Positions 1 through 8,863 of a stretch of DNA of 64,000 bases are shown in pieces. The stretch lies in assembly GCF_016756615.1 (NCBI RefSeq), contig NZ_AP023262.1, forward strand, positions 6,139,501 through 6,203,500, written 5' to 3'. The DNA comes from Mesorhizobium sp. L-8-3. GTDB taxonomy: Bacteria; Pseudomonadota; Alphaproteobacteria; Rhizobiales; Rhizobiaceae. Both the position numbers and the translations under genes were made by a program. Position 1 is the first letter of the stretch; the number at the start of each line of letters is the position of its first letter. Under the pieces are notes generated by a model, which saw only the letters and a program-made list of their open reading frames with translations, searched no databases and had not been told where the DNA came from.

Positions 1-407
1 CCGACTCCGTCAATACGGGCTATTTCGGCGGTGTCGCGATCATGGGCTATGACCCGGTCGCCTACTTCACCGAAGGGCGGCCGATGAAGGGGTCCGAGGA
101 GTTCTCCTATGACTGGTTGGGGACCCCGTGGCAGTTCGCGAACGGCAAGCACCGTGAGCTCTTCATCGGTGACCCAACCAAGTATGCGCCACAATACGGC
201 GGCTACTGCGTCGGGGAAGTGGCCGACAAAGGGGCCACGATCAATATCGATCCAGAAGCGTGGGCGATCATCGACGGCAAGCTGTACCTCAGTTACAGCA
301 AGGAATACATGGCCAAGTTCAAGGCCCGCCCGAGCGATGCCTTGGCAGAGGCCGAGGCCAATTGGCCCGCCGTCAAGACTCAGCTTGAGCAAGACGGGTT
401 CCAGTGA
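1..407 (+). CDS. YHS domain-containing protein (5' end outside window)
   Basis: The reading frame is open from the first base of the window, so the true start lies upstream and at least the N-terminus is missing. The visible 135 or so residues hold a YHS-type fold: GYDPVAYF near the beginning, a central aromatic stretch, and YGGYCVGEVA around the single cysteine. YHS domains are small metal-associated modules found in heavy-metal transporters and as stand-alone, often secreted, proteins; this looks like the stand-alone type. The internal ATG at 42 is inside the conserved fold and is unlikely to be the start. It converges with the cyclase gene on the other strand, 38 bp away. The metal or partner is unknown. 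Confidence 0.75.
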   Translation, partial: DSVNTGYFGGVAIMGYDPVAYFTEGRPMKGSEEFSYDWLGTPWQFANGKHRELFIGDPTKYAPQYGGYCVGEVADKGATINIDPEAWAIIDGKLYLSYSKEYMAKFKARPSDALAEAEANWPAVKTQLEQDGFQ

Positions 408-445
408 TGGCCAATCGAGGTGCGACGTCGAGACGGGCAGCGGAC

Positions 446-2611
446 CTACTCGACGGGCGAAAAATGGAAGACCGTGAATACATTAACATAGGTATAGGCG
501 GGCTCGCCGGCGCCGTGGGTGCGCCGATAGACAGGGCCGCAGCGGGGCCGGCCGAGCAGCACGTTCTCGCTCTGCTCGCACAGCATGTCCCGATCGACAA
601 AGGCGGTTCCCGTGACGATTTGTGTCGGCGTCCGAAATGCCGTCTTGCCGTCGCGACCGAATTGCAGGAGAGCCGACTCGCCCGCTTCGGTCTGTCCCCG
701 CCATGTCCGCCCGAGGGCGAGGCGCGAGATGTCCTCCCCCTTCAGCCTGTCACGATCGTCACCGCGAAAGTCAAAGGGCCATTGGGGAATACCGGCTTCA
801 CGCATGGCGTCGAGGACGCGCTCGAGGTCCTGACCATTGCGAAAATGGGCATACTGAACACGCCAGAGCTCGATGGAAATAAGGGGGGTCGTACGGCGCG
901 CCTCCGCCGCCACGGCGCGGGCCTCGCTCAAACGACCGGCGCGGGCATAGGCCGCGGCGAGCAGACCAGAGATGCCGACCTCACCACGCAGTGCTTCGGC
1001 ACGGGCGCGCTCCAGGGTTTCAATGGCCCGAACGTAATCGCCATGCAACAAAAACGCCATTCCGGCAACTTGCCGTTCGCTCATTGAGAGGTTGGGGTTG
1101 AACTTCTGCGCGGATTCGATTGCAGCGACCGCGTCGGCATGGCGGCCAGAGAAAGTGAGGACCAAGCTCAGCACCGCATGTGCCTCGGAGTCGCTGGGCC
1201 CCAGCGCTACTGCCCGGCGAGCAGACACAAGTGCCTCCTCATATCGGCGATCCACGACCTGGAGACCGGCGAGGATGGCATAGGGCCGCGAAGATTCGGG
1301 ATTCAGCTCCAGCGCGCGGCCGGCCTTCTCATAGGCCCGTTTCCGCGCCACGGGACCCGGCAAGATGTCGTCAAAGACGTTGCGCCAGATATCGACAGCG
1401 CTGCGCGCGTCCGCAGCATAGGCGTCAGCAAAGGCAGGATCGAGCATGGTCGCTTTCGCGTAGAACTGCAACGCTTCCCGGAACAGGCCGGTTCTCTCTG
1501 CCTGTTCGCCACGCAGATAGTAGTCATAGGCCTCGAGGTTCGTGGTCGGTGGCCGCGCTATCTGCTCCTGCTCCGCTGCCGTCGGCCGCACGCCAAGAGC
1601 CTCGACGATGTGGCGGACCACCTCGTCCTCGATAGCGAAGACATCCGCCGCGCTTCGGTCGAACTCTTTGGCCACCAGATGGTCGCCGGTTGCCGTGTCG
1701 ATGAGCTTGGCATTGACGTGGATCCGGTCGCCGCTTCGCCGGACGCTGCCTTCCACGACGTACCGGACATCGAGGTCGCGCGCCACATCCCGCAGAACGA
1801 CCGGTCGACCCTTGTACGTGAAGACCGAATTGCGGGCGATTACCACGAGCCCCGCCAGTTGGGCAAGGTCCGTAATGAGATCGTCGGTGATACCATCGGC
1901 GAAGTATTCCTCCCCGGGATCGCCGCTTAGGTTTGCAAACGGCAGAACAGCGAGCGATGGCCGATTGGGCGGCGCGATCCATTGCCAGACCAAGAGGGCC
2001 GCGACGGCGGCGATGACGAGTGCACCCACCGCCCCCAGAATTAGCGGTCGAGCGCCCGCGTTGGGGGTTGCCCCGATGACTTTCCCGGCCGCCGCGGGGT
2101 CGAGCAGGACGCGATAGACACGCACGGGATCGGCGATGTTCTTAACGCGTTGCTCACCAAGACAAGCGAAGCCTACATCGGCCTTGTGACTGGTCTGATC
2201 GAAGGCGCTGCCGGAGATCATCACGCCGCCTGGGTCGGCAAGGCTCTGCAATCGATCGGCGATGATCACGCCGTCGCCGTGAATGTCGTCGTCCTCGAGG
2301 ATCACGTCGCCGAGATTGACGCCAACGCGAAACACGAGCCGGCGGTCGGCCGCAACGCCAAAGTTGCGCTCGGACTTGGCGCGCTGGACTTCGACCGCGC
2401 AGCGTACCGCATCCACCACGCTGGGGAACTCCACGAGTAGCCCGTCGCCCATGGTCTTGACCAGGCGCCCATGATGCGCGGCGATTCTCGGCTCAAAGAC
2501 CTCGCGCAGATCGGCTTGGAAGCGCGCGCGCGTACCTTCTTCGTCAGCTTGGCTCAGGCGGCCATAGCCAACAACATCAGCGATCAGGACGGCGGCAAGC
2601 CGGCGATCCAT
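446..2611 (-). CDS. Class III adenylate/guanylate cyclase with TolB-like and TPR regions
   Basis: 721 residues. The N-terminus (about 5-170) is a class III nucleotidyl cyclase: AVLIADVVGYGRLS carries the first metal aspartate and TMGDGLLVEF the second. A transmembrane helix follows near 195-215, then a TolB-like/FlgO-like domain (SLAVLPFANLSGDPGEEYFA begins it) and tetratricopeptide repeats to the C-terminus. This architecture is common and multi-copy in rhizobia; it would make cAMP (or cGMP) from a cytosolic catalytic domain while the rest of the protein senses something on the far side of the membrane. The substrate and signal cannot be read from the sequence. GAAGGGCAAGGA precedes the ATG. 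It is transcribed alone and converges on the YHS gene. Confidence 0.85.
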   Translation of the reverse strand: MDRRLAAVLIADVVGYGRLSQADEEGTRARFQADLREVFEPRIAAHHGRLVKTMGDGLLVEFPSVVDAVRCAVEVQRAKSERNFGVAADRRLVFRVGVNLGDVILEDDDIHGDGVIIADRLQSLADPGGVMISGSAFDQTSHKADVGFACLGEQRVKNIADPVRVYRVLLDPAAAGKVIGATPNAGARPLILGAVGALVIAAVAALLVWQWIAPPNRPSLAVLPFANLSGDPGEEYFADGITDDLITDLAQLAGLVVIARNSVFTYKGRPVVLRDVARDLDVRYVVEGSVRRSGDRIHVNAKLIDTATGDHLVAKEFDRSAADVFAIEDEVVRHIVEALGVRPTAAEQEQIARPPTTNLEAYDYYLRGEQAERTGLFREALQFYAKATMLDPAFADAYAADARSAVDIWRNVFDDILPGPVARKRAYEKAGRALELNPESSRPYAILAGLQVVDRRYEEALVSARRAVALGPSDSEAHAVLSLVLTFSGRHADAVAAIESAQKFNPNLSMSERQVAGMAFLLHGDYVRAIETLERARAEALRGEVGISGLLAAAYARAGRLSEARAVAAEARRTTPLISIELWRVQYAHFRNGQDLERVLDAMREAGIPQWPFDFRGDDRDRLKGEDISRLALGRTWRGQTEAGESALLQFGRDGKTAFRTPTQIVTGTAFVDRDMLCEQSENVLLGRPRCGPVYRRTHGAGEPAYTYVNVFTVFHFSPVE

Positions 2612-3296
2612 TCCTTGCCCTTCGCAAGAGCGACCACGCCGCTGCTATGAAGGCAAGATTACGCCGAGGCCCTTGCGATCTCAATCATGGTCGGCGCGAG
2701 TCTCTGTCACCGTTACGTCGCTTCGGAATTGAGCGCCTTGACAATGGCTTCGATAGTGTTTCAGCCGCGCGTTGTGATGGCTTCTCCGGAAATTCGCCGG
2801 CGCGCCCAAGTGTCGCTTTCCATCCGAATACAGTGCCTGGCGCATGCCGGTACGACACCTAATCGGAACGGCCTAATACGGCGCTCGCGCTGGTCACCGA
2901 ACTCTTCCGCGACTGGCATCGTCGCTGGCCGGCGACGCTCGGGAACCGGGAGTAGTGGTATATCGGCAAGTGCGCGAATCTGCGGAGTCAGCTGGCAAAA
3001 GGCGCCGAAAACAGCCCGATCAGCACCGGGTCCGAATGTCTGCTCCTTCTTGGATCGCGACATACGTTTCGGTTGTAGGCAAGGGCGGCTTGGGGTCATG
3101 AGCGTGAATTCAACCAAGGGCGAGTGAACTTCCAAATGGGATCGAATGCGGAGTTCCCCTCGAGGGTACCAGACGTCGGACTTTCACCACTTGAGCGCCG
3201 CGCGCCCGTCTGGACGCGCAAAGGACACTCCATCACATGTGATCTACGCATCGTGCTTTCCGAAACTCGAGCACGGTTTTCGGGCCGATGCGGTAG
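2612..3296. other. Intergenic stretch without a recognisable gene
   Basis: About 685 bp between two minus-strand genes. The longest open frame (2761-3135, minus, 124 codons) has arginine/proline-rich composition, resembles nothing I recognise and has no convincing ribosome binding site, so I do not call it. The stretch probably includes the promoter of the cyclase gene. It reads like decayed or non-coding sequence. Confidence 0.5.
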
Positions 3297-3740
3297 CTAC
3301 CTCGCCGAAGCTCCGCCGGTCACAGGCCGCCGAAAGATCCGGCTGGTCACCATGCCCTTCGCCACCAGGCGGCCCGCGTCGTCGCGCACGGTAACATCAG
3401 ACACTGTCTGGTTCCGCCCGCGCTGGATGACGAGCGCCTCGGCGGTGAGATCACAGCCGTCCGCTGCGGCCAGATAGGCGATCGCCAGATTGGCGGTCGC
3501 TCCGCCGACGGCATCACCGTCGGCAAGGCCGGAAGCGGACGCCGCCGCTCCCGTCACGTCCACCAGGGTCGCGATCGCGCCGCCATGGACGATCGATCCC
3601 ACCGTCGCGAGTTGCGGGCGGAACGGGAGCTTCATGACCACCCTGTCCGTTTCCGCCTCGACCACCTCGATCCCCAGCGGTGCCGCGAAGGGCGACTTCG
3701 CCAGGACATCCTCGATCCATCCGCGTGCGATCGCATGCAT
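3297..3740 (-). CDS. PaaI-family (hotdog) thioesterase
   Basis: 147 residues. VGSIVHGGAIATLVDVTGAA in the middle is the hallmark hotdog helix: the HGG motif with a following acidic residue, as in PaaI/YdiI-type acyl-CoA thioesterases. The C-terminal half has the expected beta strands, with RGRNQTVSDVTVRDDAGRLV typical of the family. These enzymes hydrolyse acyl-CoA thioesters, often phenylacetyl- or hydroxybenzoyl-CoA; the substrate here is unknown. I chose the ATG at 3740 because AGAAGGAGG sits just upstream; the frame continues open for 23 more codons without a site. It lies 22 bp after the small membrane-protein gene and is probably co-transcribed with it. Confidence 0.85.
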   Translation of the reverse strand: MHAIARGWIEDVLAKSPFAAPLGIEVVEAETDRVVMKLPFRPQLATVGSIVHGGAIATLVDVTGAAASASGLADGDAVGGATANLAIAYLAAADGCDLTAEALVIQRGRNQTVSDVTVRDDAGRLVAKGMVTSRIFRRPVTGGASAR

Positions 3741-3762
3741 TGCCGTCCTCCTTCTGCGGGGG

Positions 3763-4155
3763 TCAAGCCGCCGCCGAACGGCGCAGGCCGACGAATTGCA
3801 GTTCGGCAAACAAGGCTACGGTCAGCGCCTGGGCGGTAACGAAGGCGATACCGAGAACGTTGGGGGCCACAGAGCCGGAGATCAGCAGCCCGAAGCTGGC
3901 GACCACCCAAAGGACGTTGATGGCGATGATGTCGATCAGGACGAGGCGGGAAACCGTCTGGCGCCGCGCCGTGACCAGGAGAAGGGCGACGAAAGGCACG
4001 AGCGCCACACCCGCCCAGAAGAGAAGCCCTTGCGGCAGTCCCAGCAGCGGACCGAGCAAGCCGGCGCCGGCGACCATGATGATGGCGGTTGCGCCGGTGG
4101 CCAGCGTGTCGGCGATCAATGCGTTGCGCAGGAACGGGGAAACAGAAATCGACAT
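3763..4155 (-). CDS. Small integral membrane protein of unknown function
   Basis: 130 residues, almost entirely hydrophobic, with about four predicted membrane helices (roughly 10-33, 40-62, 70-92, 97-120) and short basic loops (TARRQTVSR). I do not recognise a catalytic motif. AAGGAG lies 8 nt before the ATG. It is followed by the thioesterase gene and faces a divergent XRE-type regulator, which may control both. A transport, membrane-redox or carrier-like role is possible but nothing in the sequence decides it. Confidence 0.7.
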   Translation of the reverse strand: MSISVSPFLRNALIADTLATGATAIIMVAGAGLLGPLLGLPQGLLFWAGVALVPFVALLLVTARRQTVSRLVLIDIIAINVLWVVASFGLLISGSVAPNVLGIAFVTAQALTVALFAELQFVGLRRSAAA

Positions 4156-4252
4156 GGGAATTTCTCCTTGGCGTTGCTCTCTTCGGTTGCCGGCGGCCTC
4201 GCATCGGCTGATCCGATGGCGGAGAACATCGCATCCCGTCCGAAGCCGGGCG

Positions 4253-4269
4253 ATTACGCTTGAGGTAAT
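4253..4269. promoter_or_regulatory. Inverted repeat ATTAC-N7-GTAAT between divergent genes
   Basis: ATTACGCTTGAGGTAAT lies between the membrane-protein gene and the divergent XRE/MmyB regulator, about 100 bp and 34 bp from their start codons. The position and symmetry suit an operator for the adjacent regulator; function is inferred. Confidence 0.4.
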
Positions 4270-4303
4270 AGAATGACCACCGCCGATCGGTTAGCTTCGT
4301 GGC

Positions 4304-5107
4304 ATGGAACAGACGGATGACACGGTCGGCGGCATGATCCGCCAATGGCGCACAAGGCGGCGCATGAGCCAGCTCGACCTGGCCGCGGAGGCCGAAATAT
4401 CCCAGCGGCATCTGAGCTTCGTCGAGAGCGGCAGGGCGGCCCCGTCCCGCGAGATGGTGCTGCATCTGGCCGAGCGGCTCGACATACCCTTGCGCCAGCG
4501 CAACCGGCTGCTCCTGGCCGCAGGCTTCGCGCCCAGCTTCGGCGAAAGGCAACTCGAGCACCCCTCGCTCAGGCCTGCGATGGACGCGATCGAACAGGTC
4601 TTGAAGGGACACGAGCCCAATCCGGCGCTCGCCGTCGACCGGCACTGGAACCTCGTCAGGGCCAATGGCGCGATTGCTCCGTTCATGGCCGATATCGCGG
4701 AGGCCTCGCTGCTGGCGCCGCCTGTCAACGTGCTGCGGCTCAGCCTGCATCCAGGAGGGCTCGCGCCGCGTATCGTCAATCTCGGCGAGTGGCGGGCTCA
4801 TCTCCTGGAGCGGCTGCGCCGCCAGAACGAAACCTTCGGCGATCCCGTGCTGGGCGAGCTGGAAGCCGAATTGCGGACCTATCCCGGCGCGCTCACGCGC
4901 GGCCCCGTCGTCCACGACGAAGGCACCGCGATCGTTCATCCGCTCAGGATCAGGATGGGAGACGTCGTTCTTTCGCTGATCAGCACAATCACCGTATTCG
5001 GCACGCCGGTGGACGTCACGCTGTCGGAACTGGCGATCGAATCCTTCTTCCCGGCCGACGAGGCGACCCGTTTCGCCTTGCAGAAGATGGGACTGCCTTC
5101 AGCCTAG
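4304..5107 (+). CDS. XRE-family transcriptional regulator with MmyB-like ligand domain
   Basis: 267 residues. Residues about 10-70 form an XRE helix-turn-helix (RMSQLDLAAEAEISQRHLSF), followed by a MmyB-type ligand-binding domain (about 100-260) with the usual NPALAVDRHWNLVRAN and FLLLSLHPxGLAP-like stretches (here VLRLSLHPGGLAPR). MmyB regulators have a PAS-like pocket reported to bind fatty acids, and often control a nearby short-chain dehydrogenase or small membrane protein. Here the divergent partner is the membrane protein plus the hotdog thioesterase, so an acyl-type effector would fit, by inference. No strong ribosome binding site precedes the ATG; an internal start at 4334 would trim the N-terminus slightly. 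Confidence 0.85.
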   Translation: MEQTDDTVGGMIRQWRTRRRMSQLDLAAEAEISQRHLSFVESGRAAPSREMVLHLAERLDIPLRQRNRLLLAAGFAPSFGERQLEHPSLRPAMDAIEQVLKGHEPNPALAVDRHWNLVRANGAIAPFMADIAEASLLAPPVNVLRLSLHPGGLAPRIVNLGEWRAHLLERLRRQNETFGDPVLGELEAELRTYPGALTRGPVVHDEGTAIVHPLRIRMGDVVLSLISTITVFGTPVDVTLSELAIESFFPADEATRFALQKMGLPSA

Positions 5108-5477
5108 CGCTGAAAGGCTGACGCATCGAGTGGGAAGCGGTCATTCAGGGGTGACGCGTTGCACGACCGCTTCGTGCCATTGAGTGGTCGTTGCCCTGCC
5201 GATCGTCGAATGAATGTTTGGGGCGCGCGAAAGGGGCTGGCAGCTTCTGTCTTTGCAACGACGACTGCTGACCTCTTGACGAGTACCGGGTTTGCAAACC
5301 GACCCCGTTCGGACGCCGGCCCCGCCCGACGAAGGTCGGAGACGACCCTTCCCGGCAATTTCCTGATCCTCCTGGACTTGACGCTGGCCTGCCGCAGTTG
5401 AGCGTGGCTCGCGTCTGCCGCATCGTCCTTGGTACCTCCCGCTTGTGGTGCGGAACCCTCTACGTGGCCGGGTTGCA
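5108..5477. repeat. Non-coding stretch with a 9-bp inverted repeat
   Basis: 370 bp between convergent genes. GAAGCGGTC (5134-5142) and GACCGCTTC (5165-5173) are perfect complements separated by 22 bp, beginning 27 bp after the regulator's stop codon; this could end transcription of the regulator gene. No T-run follows. The rest holds no gene I can support. Confidence 0.4.
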
Positions 5478-5501
5478 GGGGCCGATCGCGAAATCGGCCC
5501 C
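5478..5501 (-). terminator. Stem-loop after the second DUF1254 gene
   Basis: GGGGCCGAT and ATCGGCCCC form a perfect 9-bp stem with a 6-nt loop, starting 6 nt after the stop codon of the minus-strand gene. There is no clear T-tract, so it may act as an RNA-stabilising 3' end or a weak terminator. Confidence 0.5.
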
Positions 5502-5507
5502 GTGCTC

Positions 5508-7109
5508 CTATTTCACCAGTTCGACCTCGCTCGGCCGCCAGCTCTTGTCGAAGAACGGCTCGAGCGGGCTGTAGAGGCGCAAAAGGGTGAACCAGCCCTT
5601 CTTGGGGTCGGTCTGGATCCAGTTGCCGCGGGCCACGCCTTCCGGCTGCTCCGGCGCGAACCACACGGTCGTCGAGCCATCGGCATTCGCTTCCGCCGCG
5701 GGTGAAGGGAACGACTGGCTGCCGGCTCGCGGATATTTCTGCGGCGTTGCCAGCATTGACCGGCTCTGGTTGTCGTAGAGCGTGAACGACCAGAACGCGG
5801 CGGCAGGAATGCCTTTCGGCAGCGTCACCTTGTAGGTCCTGGCGCCATCGAAATAGTCGCCGTTCGCGTCCTTCATGGAACCTAGATATTGCGAGCCGAC
5901 ATTGGTCAGGCGCATGACCATTGCCGGGGTGATGCCGGTGGCGATGTAGAAGAACGCTGTCCGCGCCTGCATCCGTCGGTAACCACTTGCCGGAAGCGGC
6001 TTGGCGCCCTCCGCCGTGATCTCGGGCGGCGGAGTCTCGAATAGATAGCCGCCCGCGAACAGGGGGTTCCACCACTGAGAGTCCTCGTAATAGTAGACAC
6101 CCGAATATTCCGGCTCGAAGCCGAGCGTGCGGCTCGTTGCATTGGCAAGCGTTACCGCCTCGGTCAGTATCTTCTTCATCCGCTCGTCCGGCGCGAACGG
6201 CTCGCCCTTGACGATTCCGATTGCTGCGATCGGCCCCATCAGTTCGGGATCGATCACGGCCGCCGGCTCAGCCTGCACCAGGTCGTTCAGCATCTCGAAG
6301 TAGCTGTAGTCGTTCGGGGGCACGGTGTTCATCACGAGCCCAGTCCCCTCGTGGAACACCGGCGACTTGGGCTCGGCGTCGCGGCTGAGCTTGACGCCAC
6401 CCTCAAGGAACCGGCCGATCGACATGCCGACACCGCCCTCAGGATATGGATAGAGCTTTGTCGTCGCCTTGATCTCGTCTACCACGGGCGCGGGATCGTC
6501 GTTCTGCAGGAAGGAGCGGCCGAGCACCAGAACCCGGTTGGTCCGCGAACGGGCAACGTAGTATCCACCATCGGGCAGAAACCCGTCGTAGCCGGGTCCG
6601 ACGAGGAGGTACTTGCCGCCTTCGCCGCGGTCCGGGCCGGGGCGGCCGAAATCGGTCACCCAGCGAAACCACATGTCGTCGATTGTGCCGAGAGCGCCAG
6701 GGGGCGTCTCGAGCACCATCGGTCCGTCCGACAGGTTCACGAACGAAAAGTAGTAGATGGTGTCGGCATTCGCCGTCAGGAAGATGGAATTCGCATCCAT
6801 CAGCTTCGAGAACAGGATGAACTCGTTGTCCTTGATGCCGGCTGACTCCATGCCCTGTCGGATCGCCTCGACACTCACGCCCTGCAAGGTATCGGTGAAA
6901 GCGCGGAAGGCGTACGTGAAGTCGAGATTGTCATAAATCGCCTTCGCGGTATCCGGGTCCGGCACGCCATCCCTGAAGGTGAGCGTACCGATCCGGGTCT
7001 CCACGCTGTCGGGCGTGGTGATCGCCTGGGGCATCTCGGCCATGGCACCGCCGGGCGTGCCGGCGGTGAGGAGCGCGACCGCAGCGGCCGCAAACATCTT
7101 GTATAGCAT
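5508..7109 (-). CDS. Secreted DUF1254/DUF1214 protein (second tandem copy)
   Basis: 533 residues with a signal peptide (about 1-24, cut near AMA-EMPQ). The N-terminal half is DUF1254 (TPDSVETRIGTL, then NLDFTYAFRAF) and the C-terminal third is DUF1214 (ARTYKVTLPKGIPAAAFWSF, then GNWIQTDPKKGWFTLLRLYS). The family is widespread in proteobacteria and of unknown biochemical function; it is predicted to be periplasmic with beta-sandwich domains. It lies 62 bp after a paralogue with which it shares long identical blocks, such as the C-terminal FFDKSWRPSEVELV. GGAGAAGAAC precedes the start. The pair follows an AraC-type regulator gene on the same strand, which probably controls them. Confidence 0.85.
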   Translation of the reverse strand: MLYKMFAAAAVALLTAGTPGGAMAEMPQAITTPDSVETRIGTLTFRDGVPDPDTAKAIYDNLDFTYAFRAFTDTLQGVSVEAIRQGMESAGIKDNEFILFSKLMDANSIFLTANADTIYYFSFVNLSDGPMVLETPPGALGTIDDMWFRWVTDFGRPGPDRGEGGKYLLVGPGYDGFLPDGGYYVARSRTNRVLVLGRSFLQNDDPAPVVDEIKATTKLYPYPEGGVGMSIGRFLEGGVKLSRDAEPKSPVFHEGTGLVMNTVPPNDYSYFEMLNDLVQAEPAAVIDPELMGPIAAIGIVKGEPFAPDERMKKILTEAVTLANATSRTLGFEPEYSGVYYYEDSQWWNPLFAGGYLFETPPPEITAEGAKPLPASGYRRMQARTAFFYIATGITPAMVMRLTNVGSQYLGSMKDANGDYFDGARTYKVTLPKGIPAAAFWSFTLYDNQSRSMLATPQKYPRAGSQSFPSPAAEANADGSTTVWFAPEQPEGVARGNWIQTDPKKGWFTLLRLYSPLEPFFDKSWRPSEVELVK

Positions 7110-7171
7110 GGGTCTGTTCTTCTCCCGATTCAGGATGAAATAGGAGCGGCGGTTGCCCGCCGCCTCGCGGT

Positions 7172-8776
7172 TCAGTTGACCAGCTCGACTTCGCTCGGCC
7201 GCCAGCTCTTGTCGAAGAACGGCTTGAGCGGGCTGTAGAGGCGCAGGATCGTGAACCAGCCCTTCTCGGGGTCGGTCTGGATCCAGTTGCCGCGGCCCAC
7301 GCCTTCCGGCTGCTCCGGCGCGAACCAGATCGTGGTCGAGCCGTCGGCGTCCGCCTCGGCCGCCGGAGACGGATAGCTCTGGCTGCCGGCGCGCGGATAA
7401 CGCTGCGGCGTGTCGAGCATCGAACGGGACATGTTGTCGTAGACCGTGACGGACCAGAAATTCTCCTCCGGAATGCCCTTCGGCAGGGTTACCTTGTATG
7501 TCTTGGCGCCATCGAATGCGTGCTTGTCAGCATCCAGCATGGTCCAGAGGTAGGTCGAGCCGATGCCGGTCAGCCGCATCGCCATGGCGGGCGTGATGCC
7601 GGTGACGCCGTAGAAGAAGTTGCTGCGCGCGTTCATGGTCCGATAGCCGGTCGGCGGGAAGGGCTTGACACCCTCGGCGGTGATCTCGGGGATCGGCGTT
7701 TCGAATTCGTAGCCGGTCTGGAACAGATAGTTGATCCACGACGAGTCAGGATAATAGAACCAGCTCTCGTCGCGCGGATGCATGAACAGCGTGCGCGACG
7801 TCGCGTTGGCGAGCGCCAGCGCCTCGGTCATGATCTTCTTCATCCGCTCGTCGGGGGCGAAGGGCTTGCCCTTGACGATGCCGATCGCCGCGACCGGGCC
7901 CATCAGTTCGGGGTCGAGCGCGGTGGCGGGCTCGCTCTGCACGACCTCGTTCAGCATCTCATAGAAGGTCCAGTCGTTCGGCGGCACAGTGTTCATCACC
8001 TTGCCGCTGCCTTCGTGGAACACGGTGGCGGGCGCCGGTTCGACGCGGCCAAGTTTCGCCTTGCCGGCAAGGAATTCGGCGATCGGCGTGCCGACGCCGC
8101 CTTCTTCGTATGGATAGACTTTTGTCGATTGCTTGATCGTCTCCACCACCGGCTTGGGATCGCTGCCGTTCTCGAGGAAAGAGCGGCCGAACCACAGGAC
8201 CGTGTTGGTGCGCGCCTTGGCGACGTAGAATCCCCCCTCTGGCAACGGCCCGTCATAATCCGGGCCCACGATCAGGTATTTGCCGCCTTCGCCACGGTCC
8301 GGCCCGGGGAGTCCGATGTCAATCACCCAGCGGAACCATGCGTCCTGCACCGCGCCGAGGAACTTTGGCGGTGTCTCGACGACCACGGGACCCTTGCTGA
8401 GGTCAAGGTACCCCATGACATAGACCGTGTCGGCATTGGCCGTCAGGAACAGCGATTTCGCGTCCATCAGCTCGGAGAAAACGAGCACATCGTTCTCCTT
8501 CATGCCGATGTCCTGCATGCCTTTCTTCAGGGCATGTATACTCACGCCGCGCAGATTGTCCATGAAGGCGCGATAGGCGTAGGTGAAGTCGAGATTGTCG
8601 TAGAGTTTGTTCGCGGTCTCCGCGCTGGGAGCCCCGTCCTTGAACTTCAAAGTGCCGATACGCGTCTCCACCGTGTCTGGCGTCGAGATCGATTCGGGGA
8701 TAGGGGCCTGCGCCAGTACGACGCTTACCTGTCCGGCGAAAAGCAGCGCGCCTGCGCAAATGGATAGTCGCTTCAT
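7172..8776 (-). CDS. Secreted DUF1254/DUF1214 protein (first tandem copy)
   Basis: 534 residues, with a signal peptide ending about LAQ-APIPES (residue 23), DUF1254 (about 30-160) and DUF1214 (about 400-515). It is a tandem paralogue of the next gene: both carry FLTANADT, GPDRGEGGKYL, VFHEG, NTVPPND, DPELMGP, IGIVKG and the same C-terminus. GAGGAGACG stands before the ATG. Both copies look intact, so this is a retained duplication rather than a decaying one. The role is unknown; export and duplication point to a periplasmic activity on an environmental substrate, which is inference. It is preceded by an AraC-family gene with an 87-bp gap. Confidence 0.85.
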   Translation of the reverse strand: MKRLSICAGALLFAGQVSVVLAQAPIPESISTPDTVETRIGTLKFKDGAPSAETANKLYDNLDFTYAYRAFMDNLRGVSIHALKKGMQDIGMKENDVLVFSELMDAKSLFLTANADTVYVMGYLDLSKGPVVVETPPKFLGAVQDAWFRWVIDIGLPGPDRGEGGKYLIVGPDYDGPLPEGGFYVAKARTNTVLWFGRSFLENGSDPKPVVETIKQSTKVYPYEEGGVGTPIAEFLAGKAKLGRVEPAPATVFHEGSGKVMNTVPPNDWTFYEMLNEVVQSEPATALDPELMGPVAAIGIVKGKPFAPDERMKKIMTEALALANATSRTLFMHPRDESWFYYPDSSWINYLFQTGYEFETPIPEITAEGVKPFPPTGYRTMNARSNFFYGVTGITPAMAMRLTGIGSTYLWTMLDADKHAFDGAKTYKVTLPKGIPEENFWSVTVYDNMSRSMLDTPQRYPRAGSQSYPSPAAEADADGSTTIWFAPEQPEGVGRGNWIQTDPEKGWFTILRLYSPLKPFFDKSWRPSEVELVN

Positions 8777-8863
8777 CTGATCGTCTCCTCGTTAACGTCA
8801 CCCGCGACGGGGCAAGCCGGTGGCCAGTTCCCCCCCCGGGCTACACTGTGCCATGCCGCAGCG

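Noticed and set aside
2761-3135. Possible 124-residue minus-strand gene
   Set aside because: No ribosome site, no recognisable motif, and Arg/Pro-rich composition typical of random GC-rich frames.
8830-8840. Run of C in the gap before the tandem DUF1254 genes
   Set aside because: About eight C only, in a GC-rich stretch; too short to single out as a slippage site.
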